Shown here piece after piece: positions 15,742-23,591 of a stretch of DNA of 28,136 nucleotides. Position 1 is the stretch's first letter. The number at the start of each line of letters is the position of its first letter. Both the position numbers and the translations under genes were made by a program. Source of the DNA: a virus; the IMG/VR virus record IMGVR_UViG_3300007345_006615, positions 1 through 28,136 of that record, one strand, 5' to 3'. The notes under the pieces were generated by a model that made no database searches, was not told the DNA's origin, and was given only the letters and a program-made list of their open reading frames with translations.

Positions 15742-16188
15742 ATGGCAAAAAACGATTTTTCTTCATTGCCAGAACCTAATACTTATGATATTTATTGGTC
15801 AGCATGGGTAGATGCTTATAATAATGAAGAAGCAGAAAAGGTAAAACAAAAATATAGGGAAACTGTTGAAGAATTTAAAGAAGAATTTTTAGAAGAAGAA
15901 TTAATTGAAGATTTTTATGAGCAACCTTATAAAACAATAATGACTCCTTTTGGGATACTTCCTATAACAGAACAAAGTTTGGCTAGTAATCATTTTAAAT
16001 TATGGGTAGGACATTGTAATTTTAAATTATTAGAAAAACATTATGAAATTATAGAAAATTGTAAAGGTGTAGAGTCAATTGATATATTAACGCCTTATAG
16101 ATTTAGATTAGGGATTGGAATGATGTTTGAAGATAGAGAAATAATGAACGGAGTAAAGAAGGCATTGATTGATTCTGTTTCAAACTAA
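15742..16188 (+). CDS. Hypothetical protein with acidic helix
   Basis: The ATG at 15742 is preferred to an in-frame TTG at 15730 because GGAG (15732-15735) lies six bases before it; it gives 148 residues. Residues 30-60 are a long acidic helix (KVKQKYRETVEEF and EEFLEEELIEDFYEQ). The C-terminal half looks like an alpha/beta domain (MTPFGILPITEQSL, FKLWVGHCNF, LTPYRFRLGIGMMFEDREI). Its family is not recognised. The protein is probably cytosolic. It lies just upstream of the ClpP-like gene, with 11 bases between. Confidence 0.62.
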   Translation: MAKNDFSSLPEPNTYDIYWSAWVDAYNNEEAEKVKQKYRETVEEFKEEFLEEELIEDFYEQPYKTIMTPFGILPITEQSLASNHFKLWVGHCNFKLLEKHYEIIENCKGVESIDILTPYRFRLGIGMMFEDREIMNGVKKALIDSVSN

Positions 16189-16199
16189 TAGGTGATATA

Positions 16200-16808
16200 A
16201 TGAATCAGAGAGATACCGTAAGCGAACTGCATCTTTATGGAATAGATGTAAAAAATAGGGAGATCTATATAAATGAATTCGATGATTCTGGAGAATCTGG
16301 TGGTGTAGACCACAGAATGGTTCAAAACTTTGTCAAGAATATAAATTTCCTTAAAGGTCAAAACAAAGAGCCTATAACAATACACTTGCAAACTGTTGGA
16401 GGGTGCTGGTATTCTGGAATGGGAATATATGATGCAATAAAAAATTCAAAGTGTAAAACAACGATTATAGGATATTCTCAGGTTTGTTCTATGGGTACTA
16501 TAATAATGCAAGCTGCAAACAAAAGACTTTTAACTAAAAATTCTGCGTTTATGGTTCATTGGGGAAATAGTGACATAGGAGGTCATTATCTAAGTTCTCA
16601 AAATCTAGCCTCTTTTGAAAAACATCTAGGGTCAGTAATGATAGCTATTTATTCAGAAAAATCTCAAAAGGGACAGTTCTTTAAAGAAAGAGGATATAAC
16701 TTAGCTAAAACTAAAGCATATCTGAAAAGAAAGATGAATAATGGAGACTGGTATATGACTCCAGAAGATGCTATTTATTATGGATTTATTGATGGTATTG
16801 TAAAATAA
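16200..16808 (+). CDS. ClpP-like serine protease
   Basis: This 202-residue protein has the ClpP fold and triad. HLYGIDVKNREIYI matches the first strands, and PITIHLQTVGGCWYSGMGIYD (in two parts) the oxyanion region. The nucleophile is Ser97 in VCSMGT, the His is His120 in AFMVHWG, and the likely Asp is Asp183 in GDWYMTPEDA. A final helix (AIYYGFIDGI) matches the usual end. Phage ClpP-like proteins often act as prohead maturation proteases or as regulators of host proteolysis. No scaffold is fused here, so free ClpP-like action is possible. GGTGATATA precedes the ATG, and the stop overlaps the next gene. Confidence 0.87.
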   Translation: MNQRDTVSELHLYGIDVKNREIYINEFDDSGESGGVDHRMVQNFVKNINFLKGQNKEPITIHLQTVGGCWYSGMGIYDAIKNSKCKTTIIGYSQVCSMGTIIMQAANKRLLTKNSAFMVHWGNSDIGGHYLSSQNLASFEKHLGSVMIAIYSEKSQKGQFFKERGYNLAKTKAYLKRKMNNGDWYMTPEDAIYYGFIDGIVK

Positions 16809-17437
16809 TGTATATTGAATATTGTGTTTATAATAAAAACATAGAAGATTATAACAAAGAACTCTCTTTCGTATTTAAAGCTATTGATAGTAATGTCAAT
16901 GGTGTATGTCTGCCTATACATATGTATCATGAAATTAAGAATTTTATACCAGAAGCAGTTGTTTGTTCCGTGCCTATTGATTATCCATCTGGATATTCAT
17001 CAACAAAAACAAAAAATCATTCTGTATTAAATGCTGTAAAAGGAGGGGTAAAATCAATTGACTATGTTATGAATAATTATCTTTTTCAATCAAAGCATAA
17101 AGAGTTAGAAAAAGAAATAAAATCAGCAATAAATATTTGTAGAGATTATAATGCTACTCTCAGAGTTTTTATAGACAATAGGCTTAGTAAAGATATAGTT
17201 GGAACAGCAAAATATTTAAACGATTTAGGAATTGAATTTTGTTATCCAACCATAGGTTATCATCATGAACAATTCGTAGATACTTTAATAAACTGCAAAA
17301 TAATTGAAAAAAAAGTTAATATTAATACTATTTTTAATGGTTATTTTTGGAATGAACAACAAGTAAATATCTTAAAAAGAAGTAATATATTTGGTATTAG
17401 AATATACAATATAGACTTTTGGTGTAATTATAATTAA
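16808..17437 (+). CDS. DERA (DeoC)-like barrel lacking catalytic lysines
   Basis: This 209-residue protein aligns by eye with deoxyribose-phosphate aldolase. VVCSVPIDYPSGYSSTKTKN (51-70) matches the strand plus TTxxK region, and the segment from VKGGVKSIDYVMN (77-89) matches the GADEIDMV helix-strand, retaining Asp85. HKELEKEIKSAINIC follows. The Schiff-base segment VKTSTGF is replaced by FCYPTIGY (144-151), and the later VKAAGGI Lys segment by TIFNGYF (174-180), so both key Lys residues appear lost. The protein is therefore probably a non-aldolase relative or pseudoenzyme that may still bind a sugar phosphate. It overlaps the ClpP-like gene by one base (TAATG). Confidence 0.6.
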   Translation: MYIEYCVYNKNIEDYNKELSFVFKAIDSNVNGVCLPIHMYHEIKNFIPEAVVCSVPIDYPSGYSSTKTKNHSVLNAVKGGVKSIDYVMNNYLFQSKHKELEKEIKSAINICRDYNATLRVFIDNRLSKDIVGTAKYLNDLGIEFCYPTIGYHHEQFVDTLINCKIIEKKVNINTIFNGYFWNEQQVNILKRSNIFGIRIYNIDFWCNYN

Positions 17438-17499
17438 GGATAGGATTTTATTTGTTGGATCTTTAGGAATTTAAAATCAATTTGATAAAGGGTTTTATT

Positions 17500-18093
17500 A
17501 TGTCAAATTGGAATATTTCAACTGGCGCAGATGATGTGTTGGTTAATGGTTTACCTTCTAGCGGAAACAATGACGTTGGAACGATTAGAGCGGCTGGTAC
17601 AGTTACAGATACAAAATTTGTTTCAGATGCAGTAAATTTAGGTCGATCAACTTATATTACTGTTGTTTCTGGTCTTTCAGATGTTGAATCTCCACTTGCT
17701 GGTGGTGCTTTTAATGCTGGAGATCAAGTTATTGTAAGAGTAACAACCGACCTTGCTGGCGTTTCAAATAATGTATTACTTGCAGGCGCTTCAAATTCGG
17801 CTAATGCTAGTGATTCTATTCATCAAATGCAAAATATTAGCACTTACTATTATAAGACTGCTGTTAGAACAGGTGGTTGGAATGAATACTCAGGAGTATT
17901 TAGTCCTGCTGTTACTGTAGGCGATGCAGGCGGATGGGATATCTCACTTACTGGAGATACATCAGCAACACTCGCTACCTCTGGAACAGATAACTCTGCT
18001 AATCCATCGCAGGCTATTCCAGGCGAATTAGTCTATAGGGATGGTAGCCCAGACCCAGTTCAAGATGAATATAAAGCAAAAACTAACTGGTAA
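17500..18093 (+). CDS. Putative virion (decoration or capsid-associated) protein
   Basis: The ATG at 17500 has AAAGGG (17487-17492) seven bases upstream and gives 197 residues; an in-frame TTG at 17482 is less likely. The protein is rich in Gly, Ala, Ser, Thr, Val and Asn, has no Cys and almost no Lys until the end, and reads as beta-rich (STYITVVSGLSDVESPL, AGDQVIVRVTT, GGWDISLTGDTSATLAT). This composition, unlike its Lys/Glu-rich neighbours, is typical of phage structural proteins. The specific role is unknown; a decoration protein, head fibre or tail-surface protein are options. Confidence 0.55.
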   Translation: MSNWNISTGADDVLVNGLPSSGNNDVGTIRAAGTVTDTKFVSDAVNLGRSTYITVVSGLSDVESPLAGGAFNAGDQVIVRVTTDLAGVSNNVLLAGASNSANASDSIHQMQNISTYYYKTAVRTGGWNEYSGVFSPAVTVGDAGGWDISLTGDTSATLATSGTDNSANPSQAIPGELVYRDGSPDPVQDEYKAKTNW

Positions 18094-18125
18094 TTAATTC
18101 TCTTATAGCAATAGCAGGAGATATT

Positions 18126-18446
18126 ATGCTAGATAACAGCTTTTTAGATACTATTAAAATACTATTGGAAATTGCTGCTCTTGTTTTTTTACCTGTAATA
18201 GTATGGTTATTAAAAACAGTGGTATCTCATAATAAACAATTGACGGTATTGGAAGAAAAGGTTAATGCCGAAATTAATCGTAGATTGGATGTTATGGAGA
18301 GAAAACTAGATACTTTTGATAACAAGATTGAACAGAAAATTGATAGATTAGAATCAAACTTGAATTCTAAAATTGATATTATGACAAGCATTGTAACTAC
18401 ATTAGCAAATAATAATAGTGTAACTGGTAGTAAAAAAGAAAAATAG
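18126..18446 (+). CDS. Membrane-anchored coiled-coil protein
   Basis: This 106-residue protein has AGGAG (18116-18120) five bases before its ATG. Residues 10-33 are one transmembrane helix (LLEIAALVFLPVIVWLL), and residues 36-95 a heptad-rich coiled coil (VMERKLDTFDNKIEQKI). It has the general layout of XhlA-like lysis accessory or scaffold-like membrane proteins, but that similarity is one of architecture only. A terminator follows at 18471-18506. Confidence 0.65.
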   Translation: MLDNSFLDTIKILLEIAALVFLPVIVWLLKTVVSHNKQLTVLEEKVNAEINRRLDVMERKLDTFDNKIEQKIDRLESNLNSKIDIMTSIVTTLANNNSVTGSKKEK

Positions 18447-18454
18447 TTTTTTCT

Positions 18455-18460
18455 TATAAT
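18455..18460 (+). promoter_or_regulatory. Possible -10 box (TATAAT)
   Basis: A perfect TATAAT lies in the gap after the coiled-coil gene, ten bases before a terminator hairpin. No convincing -35 is seen. A transcript from here would carry the hairpin at its 5' end. Tentative because of the AT-rich background. Confidence 0.25.
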
Positions 18461-18470
18461 TTAACGAATC

Positions 18471-18506
18471 GCGAGGTACAATTAAATGTTGCACCTCGCT
18501 TTTTTT
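18471..18506 (+). terminator. Intrinsic terminator after coiled-coil gene
   Basis: GCGAGGT (18471-18477) pairs with ACCTCGC (18493-18499). After an A/C mismatch the stem continues with CAA (18479-18481) and TTG (18489-18491), and seven Ts follow (18500-18506). Confidence 0.9.
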
Positions 18507-18518
18507 GTGGAGATATAA

Positions 18519-18731
18519 ATGAAAAATAAATCAAAAGGCTTTACATACACAACTACAATAGATTATGATGTTGCAGATATGTATGCTTCTTCTAAATGTA
18601 AGAAATGTCTAGGTAGAGGAATAAATAAAACCTATACAAGTTTAAATGGCACAATTAAAAAGAATGAAAAATTAATTGAAAATTTAACATATTGTGACTG
18701 CGTTCATAAGAACGTAAAAAAATACGGATAA
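18519..18731 (+). CDS. Small zinc-motif protein
   Basis: This 70-residue protein has GTGGAG (18507-18512) directly upstream. It carries CKKCLGRG (27-34), a half DnaJ-type CxxCxGxG knuckle, and CDC (59-61) about 25 residues later, which could complete a metal site. It is Lys and Asn-rich and probably cytosolic. A related CxCxGxG...CPC pattern occurs in the membrane protein at 22473-23240. Function unknown. Confidence 0.65.
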   Translation: MKNKSKGFTYTTTIDYDVADMYASSKCKKCLGRGINKTYTSLNGTIKKNEKLIENLTYCDCVHKNVKKYG

Positions 18732-18766
18732 TAAAATTTAAATAATCTATTACAAATTTCAAGGTG

Positions 18767-18772
18767 TATAAT
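18767..18772 (+). promoter_or_regulatory. Candidate -10 box for the pseudoknot RNA
   Basis: A perfect TATAAT is preceded by TG. Its expected start point, about seven bases downstream, is the GG at 18779-18780 that begins the GC-containing first stem. No clear -35 is visible. The fit between the start and the stem supports an independent RNA, but AT-rich DNA gives many such boxes. Confidence 0.4.
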
Positions 18773-18947
18773 AATAATGGTCGAGAAATTAAGCTTAGTT
18801 GTAATTTTTACATTAGGTTAAAGCAACACATCTCGACTAATATTATTAAGCTAAATACTAGAAGTAAACAATTATTAAAAGTTATTAACTCAATATTAAA
18901 CAATTATAAATTACTTGTATATTTAGTTAACCCATGTGTTGCTTTTT
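18769..18947 (+). ncRNA. Candidate structured RNA with H-type pseudoknot
   Basis: Two long inverted repeats interleave. Stem 1 pairs 18769-18786 with 18831-18848 (16 Watson-Crick pairs, one G-U, one A-A mismatch; core GGTCGAGA with TCTCGACT). Stem 2 pairs 18820-18831 with 18934-18945 (12 perfect pairs, AAGCAACACAT with ATGTGTTGCTT). The second strand of stem 1 directly follows the first strand of stem 2, the layout of an H-type pseudoknot; only T18831 is shared. The first loop holds TGTAA-TTT-TTACA (18800-18812). The second holds nested stems 18849-18857 with 18920-18928 and 18862-18867 with 18911-18916. Stem 2 ends in five Ts (18943-18947), a terminator-like end. No known family was recognised. 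Confidence 0.55.
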
Positions 18948-18960
18948 AAAAAATAATTAC

Positions 18961-18997
18961 GACCCATTTCGCAAAAACGAGATGGGTCTTTAATTTT
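18961..18997 (+). terminator. Terminator-like hairpin before nrdJ
   Basis: An 11-base stem, GACCCATTTCG (18961-18971) with CGAGATGGGTC (18978-18988), has one G-T pair and a CAAAAA loop and is followed by TTTAATTTT. The T tract is broken, so efficiency may be partial. It isolates nrdJ from the RNA candidate upstream. Confidence 0.78.
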
Positions 18998-19020
18998 ATG
19001 TACATAGGAGTAGGATTTTA

Positions 19021-21531
19021 ATGTCAAGATTTACAAATTCATTTTCAGAAGAAACATGGTATCAGAAATATAAATTTGGAGATGATAAAAATATTGAAGA
19101 CACTTGGAGAAGAGTTGCGAAAGACTTAGCATCAGTTGAAGTAGAAAAAGAAAAATATGAAGAAAGGTTTTATGAGATATTAGAAGATTTTAAATTTGTT
19201 CCAGGCGGAAGAATTACAAGCAATGCTGGAACTGGATTAAAGGGAACGACTTATATTAATTGTTTTGTTGACGGTTTTGAAGGTACTGATCTGGATTCTA
19301 TCGAAGGTATTTATTCTACACTAACTAAACAAGCACAAATTTTAAAAAGCGAAGGAGGCTATGGATTTTGTGCAGATGTAATGCGTCCTTGCGGTTCACA
19401 TATTGGAGGAATTGCAAACCAGTCTCCCGGTTCTGTAAAGTTCTTAGAGTTATGGGACAAATCATCAGAGATTATTACAGCAGGATCAAGCAAAAAGTCA
19501 AGAAAAGACCAAAAGAATTTTATCAGAAAGGGTGCGCAAATGGTAACTATGAGTTGCTGGCATCCAGATATTATTGAATATATTGAAGCAAAAAGAACGC
19601 CAGGACGGTTATCTAAATTTAATATGTCTGTTTTATGTACAGATGATTTTATGGAAGCTGTTAAAAAAGACCAAGCATGGTTTTTATGGTTTCCAAACTA
19701 TGAAGATTACCCAAATCTTTATAAAAAAGAATGGGATGGAGATCTTAAAAAATGGGTAAAACTGGCAGAGGCTAGTGACGAAAGCGATAAATCTCCATGC
19801 GTTCCCTACCACACCTTTGATTCTGCAAGAGATTTGTGGAATCTAATTATGGATAATACATATAATAGAAATGAACCGGGGGTTCTTTTTATTGACAATA
19901 TGAACAAGATGAACAATCTTCATTATTGTGAAAATATTAATGCTACAAACCCATGTGGTGAACAGGTATTACCCATCGGGGGTGTTTGTTTGTTAGGGTC
20001 TATTAATTTAGTTCATTTTATTGATCCAGAAAATAAAGACTGGAAATATGATGAGTTAGAAAGATGTATACATATTGCGATAAGATTTATGGATAATGTT
20101 AATGACAAAACAAATGTTCCTCTAAAATCTCAAAAGAAAAATCTGATTGATAAAAGAAGAATAGGTCTTGGTGTTATGGGGTATGGTTCAGCATTGATGA
20201 TGGCTAGGGTAAAGTATGGAAGCAAGAAAGCTTTAGAAATGACAGAAAATCTTATGAGGTTTTTTACAAATGAAGCATACAAAGCTTCTTCATTTTTAGC
20301 TAAAGAAAAAGGAGCTTTTCCCCTATTCGATAAAGATAAGTATCTTGATGGCGAATTTATTAAAAATTTAAATGTTGATACGGTTGGACTAATAAAAAAA
20401 TATGGAATAAGAAACTCACACGTTACTTCTATTCAGCCGACTGGCAATAGTTCTTGTTATGCAAACTTAGTCAGCGGTGGTCTTGAACCTCTATTTATGC
20501 ATGGATATTTTAGAACATCTATTCAACCAACGGTTCCAGATGGCTTGGCAAGTCCTAAAAATGTTGACTGGGAAAATAAAAAATTTGATTTAGAAAAATA
20601 TAATGGAAGTCCTCATACTGATTGGAAATGGGTAAAAGAAGGGGATGAGAATCTTCTTGCAACAGAATTTGAAGGGAAAGTGTGGAAATTTGATCGTACA
20701 AGAGGTCTTTTAAAAGAAGAATGGATAGAAGATTATGGTGTATCTTATTTAAGGAGGAATAAAAAATGGTCTGCTGATGCTAATTGGGCGTCTTGCACTA
20801 TGGATCTTGATGTTGATTCTCATGTTAATACAATGTCAATATTTGCTAATTGGGTTGATTCAGCTATTTCTAAAACAATCAATCTACCAAATGATTATCC
20901 ATATGAAGACTTTAAAGAAGTTTACAATAAGGCATGGAAAAAAGGAATAAAAGGATTTACGACCTATAGAGCAGGAACAATGACTGCTGTTCTTTCTGCT
21001 AATTCTTCTATTGATAATAAAGAAGAAAAACTCCCAGAGGAAAGACCAAAAGAACTAAAATGTGATGTTTATCATATAAAAGTAAAAGGTGAAGAATACT
21101 TTGTTCTTGTTGGGCTATATGAAGGTCAGGTATATGAGGTGTTTGCTGGTAAAAATGGATTTATCGACAAAAAAATTAAAACCGGAAAAATCATAAAACT
21201 AGGTCGTCCAAAAGGTGTTTATAAAGCAATCTTAGAAGATGGTCTTGAGCTTTCTCCGATAAATCAAACTTGTAGTGAAGAAGAAGATGCTTTGACAAGA
21301 ATGACTTCTACAGCACTTAGAAGCGGTGCAGATACTCAAATGATTGTTCAACAATTAGAGAAAGTAAAAGGAGATATGAATTCTTTTGCAAAGAGTATGG
21401 CAAGAGCATTAAAAAAATATATACCAGATGGATCAGAGGAAGAGGGATATTGTCCAGAATGTGAACAAGACTCATTGATTAGGCAGGAAGGATGTGTTAC
21501 TTGTACAAAATGTGGTTGGTCCAAATGTTAG
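19021..21531 (+). CDS. nrdJ: Class II (adenosylcobalamin-dependent) ribonucleotide reductase
   Basis: This 836-residue protein matches NrdJ in length and active-site spacing. Cys81 in TYINCF is one reducing Cys. Asn310, Cys312 and Glu314 in NATNPCGEQ are the thiyl-radical set, and Cys323 in GGVCLLGSINL is the second reducing Cys, 11 residues on as in the Thermotoga enzyme. QPTGNSS binds phosphate. The C-terminal region ends in a zinc ribbon (CPECEQ, then CTKCGWSKC) typical of long NrdJ. It reduces ribonucleotides to deoxyribonucleotides using B12, without oxygen and without NrdB. AGGA (19012-19015) precedes the ATG. No cobalamin riboswitch element (B12 box) is seen upstream. It depends on host-derived cobalamin. 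Confidence 0.96.
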   Translation: MSRFTNSFSEETWYQKYKFGDDKNIEDTWRRVAKDLASVEVEKEKYEERFYEILEDFKFVPGGRITSNAGTGLKGTTYINCFVDGFEGTDLDSIEGIYSTLTKQAQILKSEGGYGFCADVMRPCGSHIGGIANQSPGSVKFLELWDKSSEIITAGSSKKSRKDQKNFIRKGAQMVTMSCWHPDIIEYIEAKRTPGRLSKFNMSVLCTDDFMEAVKKDQAWFLWFPNYEDYPNLYKKEWDGDLKKWVKLAEASDESDKSPCVPYHTFDSARDLWNLIMDNTYNRNEPGVLFIDNMNKMNNLHYCENINATNPCGEQVLPIGGVCLLGSINLVHFIDPENKDWKYDELERCIHIAIRFMDNVNDKTNVPLKSQKKNLIDKRRIGLGVMGYGSALMMARVKYGSKKALEMTENLMRFFTNEAYKASSFLAKEKGAFPLFDKDKYLDGEFIKNLNVDTVGLIKKYGIRNSHVTSIQPTGNSSCYANLVSGGLEPLFMHGYFRTSIQPTVPDGLASPKNVDWENKKFDLEKYNGSPHTDWKWVKEGDENLLATEFEGKVWKFDRTRGLLKEEWIEDYGVSYLRRNKKWSADANWASCTMDLDVDSHVNTMSIFANWVDSAISKTINLPNDYPYEDFKEVYNKAWKKGIKGFTTYRAGTMTAVLSANSSIDNKEEKLPEERPKELKCDVYHIKVKGEEYFVLVGLYEGQVYEVFAGKNGFIDKKIKTGKIIKLGRPKGVYKAILEDGLELSPINQTCSEEEDALTRMTSTALRSGADTQMIVQQLEKVKGDMNSFAKSMARALKKYIPDGSEEEGYCPECEQDSLIRQEGCVTCTKCGWSKC

Positions 21532-21546
21532 ATAGGTATTAATATT

Positions 21547-22476
21547 ATGGTTTCTAAATTTAAAAATACTAAAGAATTAGTAGATGCGTATGAACATGGT
21601 TTTGTTGGTGCAGAATGCGACCCAGAAGAAACAAAGCAATTATTGGCAGAATTAAGTTCCCCTTTATTTGGGGCTGCTGCTTATGATTTAGATTCTTCTG
21701 GTGAGGGCAAACTAAGCCTTCCTTTCAAATCGTTACTAAAATTTGATAAGGGTTTTGGTCCAGCAGAAAGGCAAACAACTGGAGATTGCGTATCTCATGC
21801 AACTCGCAATGCTATTGATGTCACAAGGGCTGTAGAAATTGATATTAAAGGTCAGGCAGAAAATTTTATTGCTAGGGGTGCTACAGAGGCTATATATCAA
21901 TCTAGAAGTCATATGGGTCAAGGAATGACCTGTTCTGGTGCTGCTAAATATGTAAATCAGCAAGGAGGCATCTTAATAAGAAAAGATTATGAATTAGTTA
22001 ATTTATCAAATTATAATTCATCTTTAGGAGCAAAAAAAAGAATTCCGAATGAAATTTACAAGACAGAGGCAAGAAAACATCAGGTTAAAACAATTTCGTT
22101 GGTGAGTACAGTAGAAGAAGCTAGAGATGCTTTAGCTAACGGTTATGCCCTATCTTGTTGTAGCATGGTAGGATTTTCATCTTCTAGGGATAAAAATGGA
22201 ATATCTGTTAGAAAAGGATCTTGGGCGCACGCAATGGCCTGGATAGCCTGTGATGATACTAGAGAAATATATGATGAAACTTTATTTTTAATTCAAAATA
22301 GCTGGGGAAAATGGAACGGTGGTCCTAAGAGACATGGGCAACCTGACGGAAGTTTTTGGGTTAGAGAGAAAGATGCTAGGGCTATTTTAAACGCTAGAGG
22401 GTCTTTTGTATTTAGTGATGTAAACGGTTTTCCTGCTAAACAACTTCCTGATTATGGCTTAGGAGATTGGTCATGA
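21547..22476 (+). CDS. Papain-like (C1-type) cysteine peptidase
   Basis: This 309-residue protein has a papain-type active site in order: oxyanion Gln76 and nucleophile Cys81 in RQTTGDCVSHA, His228 in GSWAHAMAWIAC, and Asn251 in LIQNSWGKWNGGP, which mirrors papain NSWGxxWG. A 70-residue N-terminal region could be a short propeptide, but there is no signal peptide, so it is cytosolic or released at lysis. It starts 15 bases after nrdJ and overlaps a membrane protein gene (ATGA), followed by holin-like genes. It may process virion proteins, attack host proteins or take part in lysis. Fold confidence is high, role confidence low. Confidence 0.85.
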   Translation: MVSKFKNTKELVDAYEHGFVGAECDPEETKQLLAELSSPLFGAAAYDLDSSGEGKLSLPFKSLLKFDKGFGPAERQTTGDCVSHATRNAIDVTRAVEIDIKGQAENFIARGATEAIYQSRSHMGQGMTCSGAAKYVNQQGGILIRKDYELVNLSNYNSSLGAKKRIPNEIYKTEARKHQVKTISLVSTVEEARDALANGYALSCCSMVGFSSSRDKNGISVRKGSWAHAMAWIACDDTREIYDETLFLIQNSWGKWNGGPKRHGQPDGSFWVREKDARAILNARGSFVFSDVNGFPAKQLPDYGLGDWS

Positions 22477-23240
22477 ATTTAAATTTCAAATTAATTTTAG
22501 GATGCTTATCGATTGGATTAGCTATATTCCTATCCTTTTATGAAAAAGAGAATCCTATGCCAGATAAATTACAAAAACCTAGTGAAGAAATAGTAGATTT
22601 GGTTTCATCTTTATATGAAATAGACAATAGAGACTCTGCTGAATATTCAGGTATGTTTTATGCTATGTGGCAACAGTATGATGAATTAGATATAAAAACA
22701 AACTTACAACTTCAGTACTACTTAAAGTATTTGGGTGATGAGGTTCTTAAAGGTGAAAATAGTGGTAAATATCCTGAGTGGTCTATTACCGCTTCTGGTA
22801 TTATGTCTAAAGTTGTTGGAAAGCAAGATGAGAGTGAACCAATAACGAATGAAGAAAGAAAAAAATTAAAGGATTTATTTTACGGTTTTGCATGGAAAAT
22901 GTATATTCCAGAGTATGATTCAGTGTTTGAGGAATATAAAGAAAAAACATTAAAGGCAATTAAAGATTATAATAATGATGACGATGATGATCCTGTACCT
23001 CCAAATCCAGTAGAAGAGTGTATATGTGAGGGTAAGGGTTATGTTATACATGGAGACGGGCATAGAAGTCCATGTCCATGTGTAGAGTCAGGACAAGACT
23101 GTAATCATAATCCTAAATGTGGTTATTCTCAAGTGATTTATACTGAACCAGTTTATATTCAAAACCAAAGTGGTTCATGTCCTTCTGGCAATTGTATTAG
23201 ACCAAGAAGAAGTATTTTTAGTAGGCTATTTGGAAGGTAG
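22473..23240 (+). CDS. Membrane-anchored protein with C-terminal Cys motif
   Basis: The ATG at 22473 has AGGAG (22461-22465) seven bases upstream and overlaps the peptidase stop; it gives 255 residues. Residues 5-22 form a transmembrane anchor. A helical domain follows to about residue 165, then an Asp run and Pro linker (DDDDDPVPPNP), and then CICEGKGY...CPC, a half DnaJ-like knuckle with CxC. The tail is Cys-containing and ends basic (RPRRSIFSRLFGR). The layout suggests a cytoplasmic or periplasmic domain held at the membrane, and possibly a partner of the adjacent peptidase. Not recognised. Confidence 0.65.
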   Translation: MNLNFKLILGCLSIGLAIFLSFYEKENPMPDKLQKPSEEIVDLVSSLYEIDNRDSAEYSGMFYAMWQQYDELDIKTNLQLQYYLKYLGDEVLKGENSGKYPEWSITASGIMSKVVGKQDESEPITNEERKKLKDLFYGFAWKMYIPEYDSVFEEYKEKTLKAIKDYNNDDDDDPVPPNPVEECICEGKGYVIHGDGHRSPCPCVESGQDCNHNPKCGYSQVIYTEPVYIQNQSGSCPSGNCIRPRRSIFSRLFGR

Positions 23241-23243
23241 AAA

Positions 23244-23591
23244 ATGAATTTAGAAGATTTTTGCTTTTTAGTTTCTAAAAAAGCTGCATCAAATGCAAAA
23301 AAAGAAAATTATTCATTAGACATTTTGACTATTATAACTGTAGCCAATATTGTTATGCAGGTAATTAAATTTTTATATAAAATATATGGAACCACCGAGT
23401 CAACATCGTCTGCTTTGAATAAAATGGGGCCAATTACAAGGTTCGCTTTATGGAGATCTGTTAGAAAAAATTTAAAAGGAAAAAAAGAAAGAGAGTATTT
23501 ACTTGATTCTTTGAAAGACAGTTTCAATAAAACAAATAAAAAAGATATTTTTATGTTAGTTAACGAACAAATTGGAGAAAAAAATGACTAA
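23244..23591 (+). CDS. Small membrane-associated hypothetical protein
   Basis: This 115-residue protein has a hydrophobic segment at about 25-48 (DILTIITVANIVMQVIKFLY) and a basic C-terminal half (FALWRSVRKNLKGKKERE). GGAAGGTAGAAA precedes its ATG. Its end overlaps the holin candidate by eight bases. It probably belongs to the lysis or membrane gene run, but no family is recognised. Confidence 0.6.
   Translation: MNLEDFCFLVSKKAASNAKKENYSLDILTIITVANIVMQVIKFLYKIYGTTESTSSALNKMGPITRFALWRSVRKNLKGKKEREYLLDSLKDSFNKTNKKDIFMLVNEQIGEKND

Noticed and set aside
18764-18949. A 61-codon frame starting with GTG across the pseudoknot region
   Set aside because: It has no binding site, a GTG start, composition like random AT-rich DNA, and it lies across two strong inverted repeats.
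18732-19020. Cobalamin riboswitch controlling nrdJ
   Set aside because: The location is suggestive, but no B12 box or GC-rich core was seen, so no known riboswitch is claimed.
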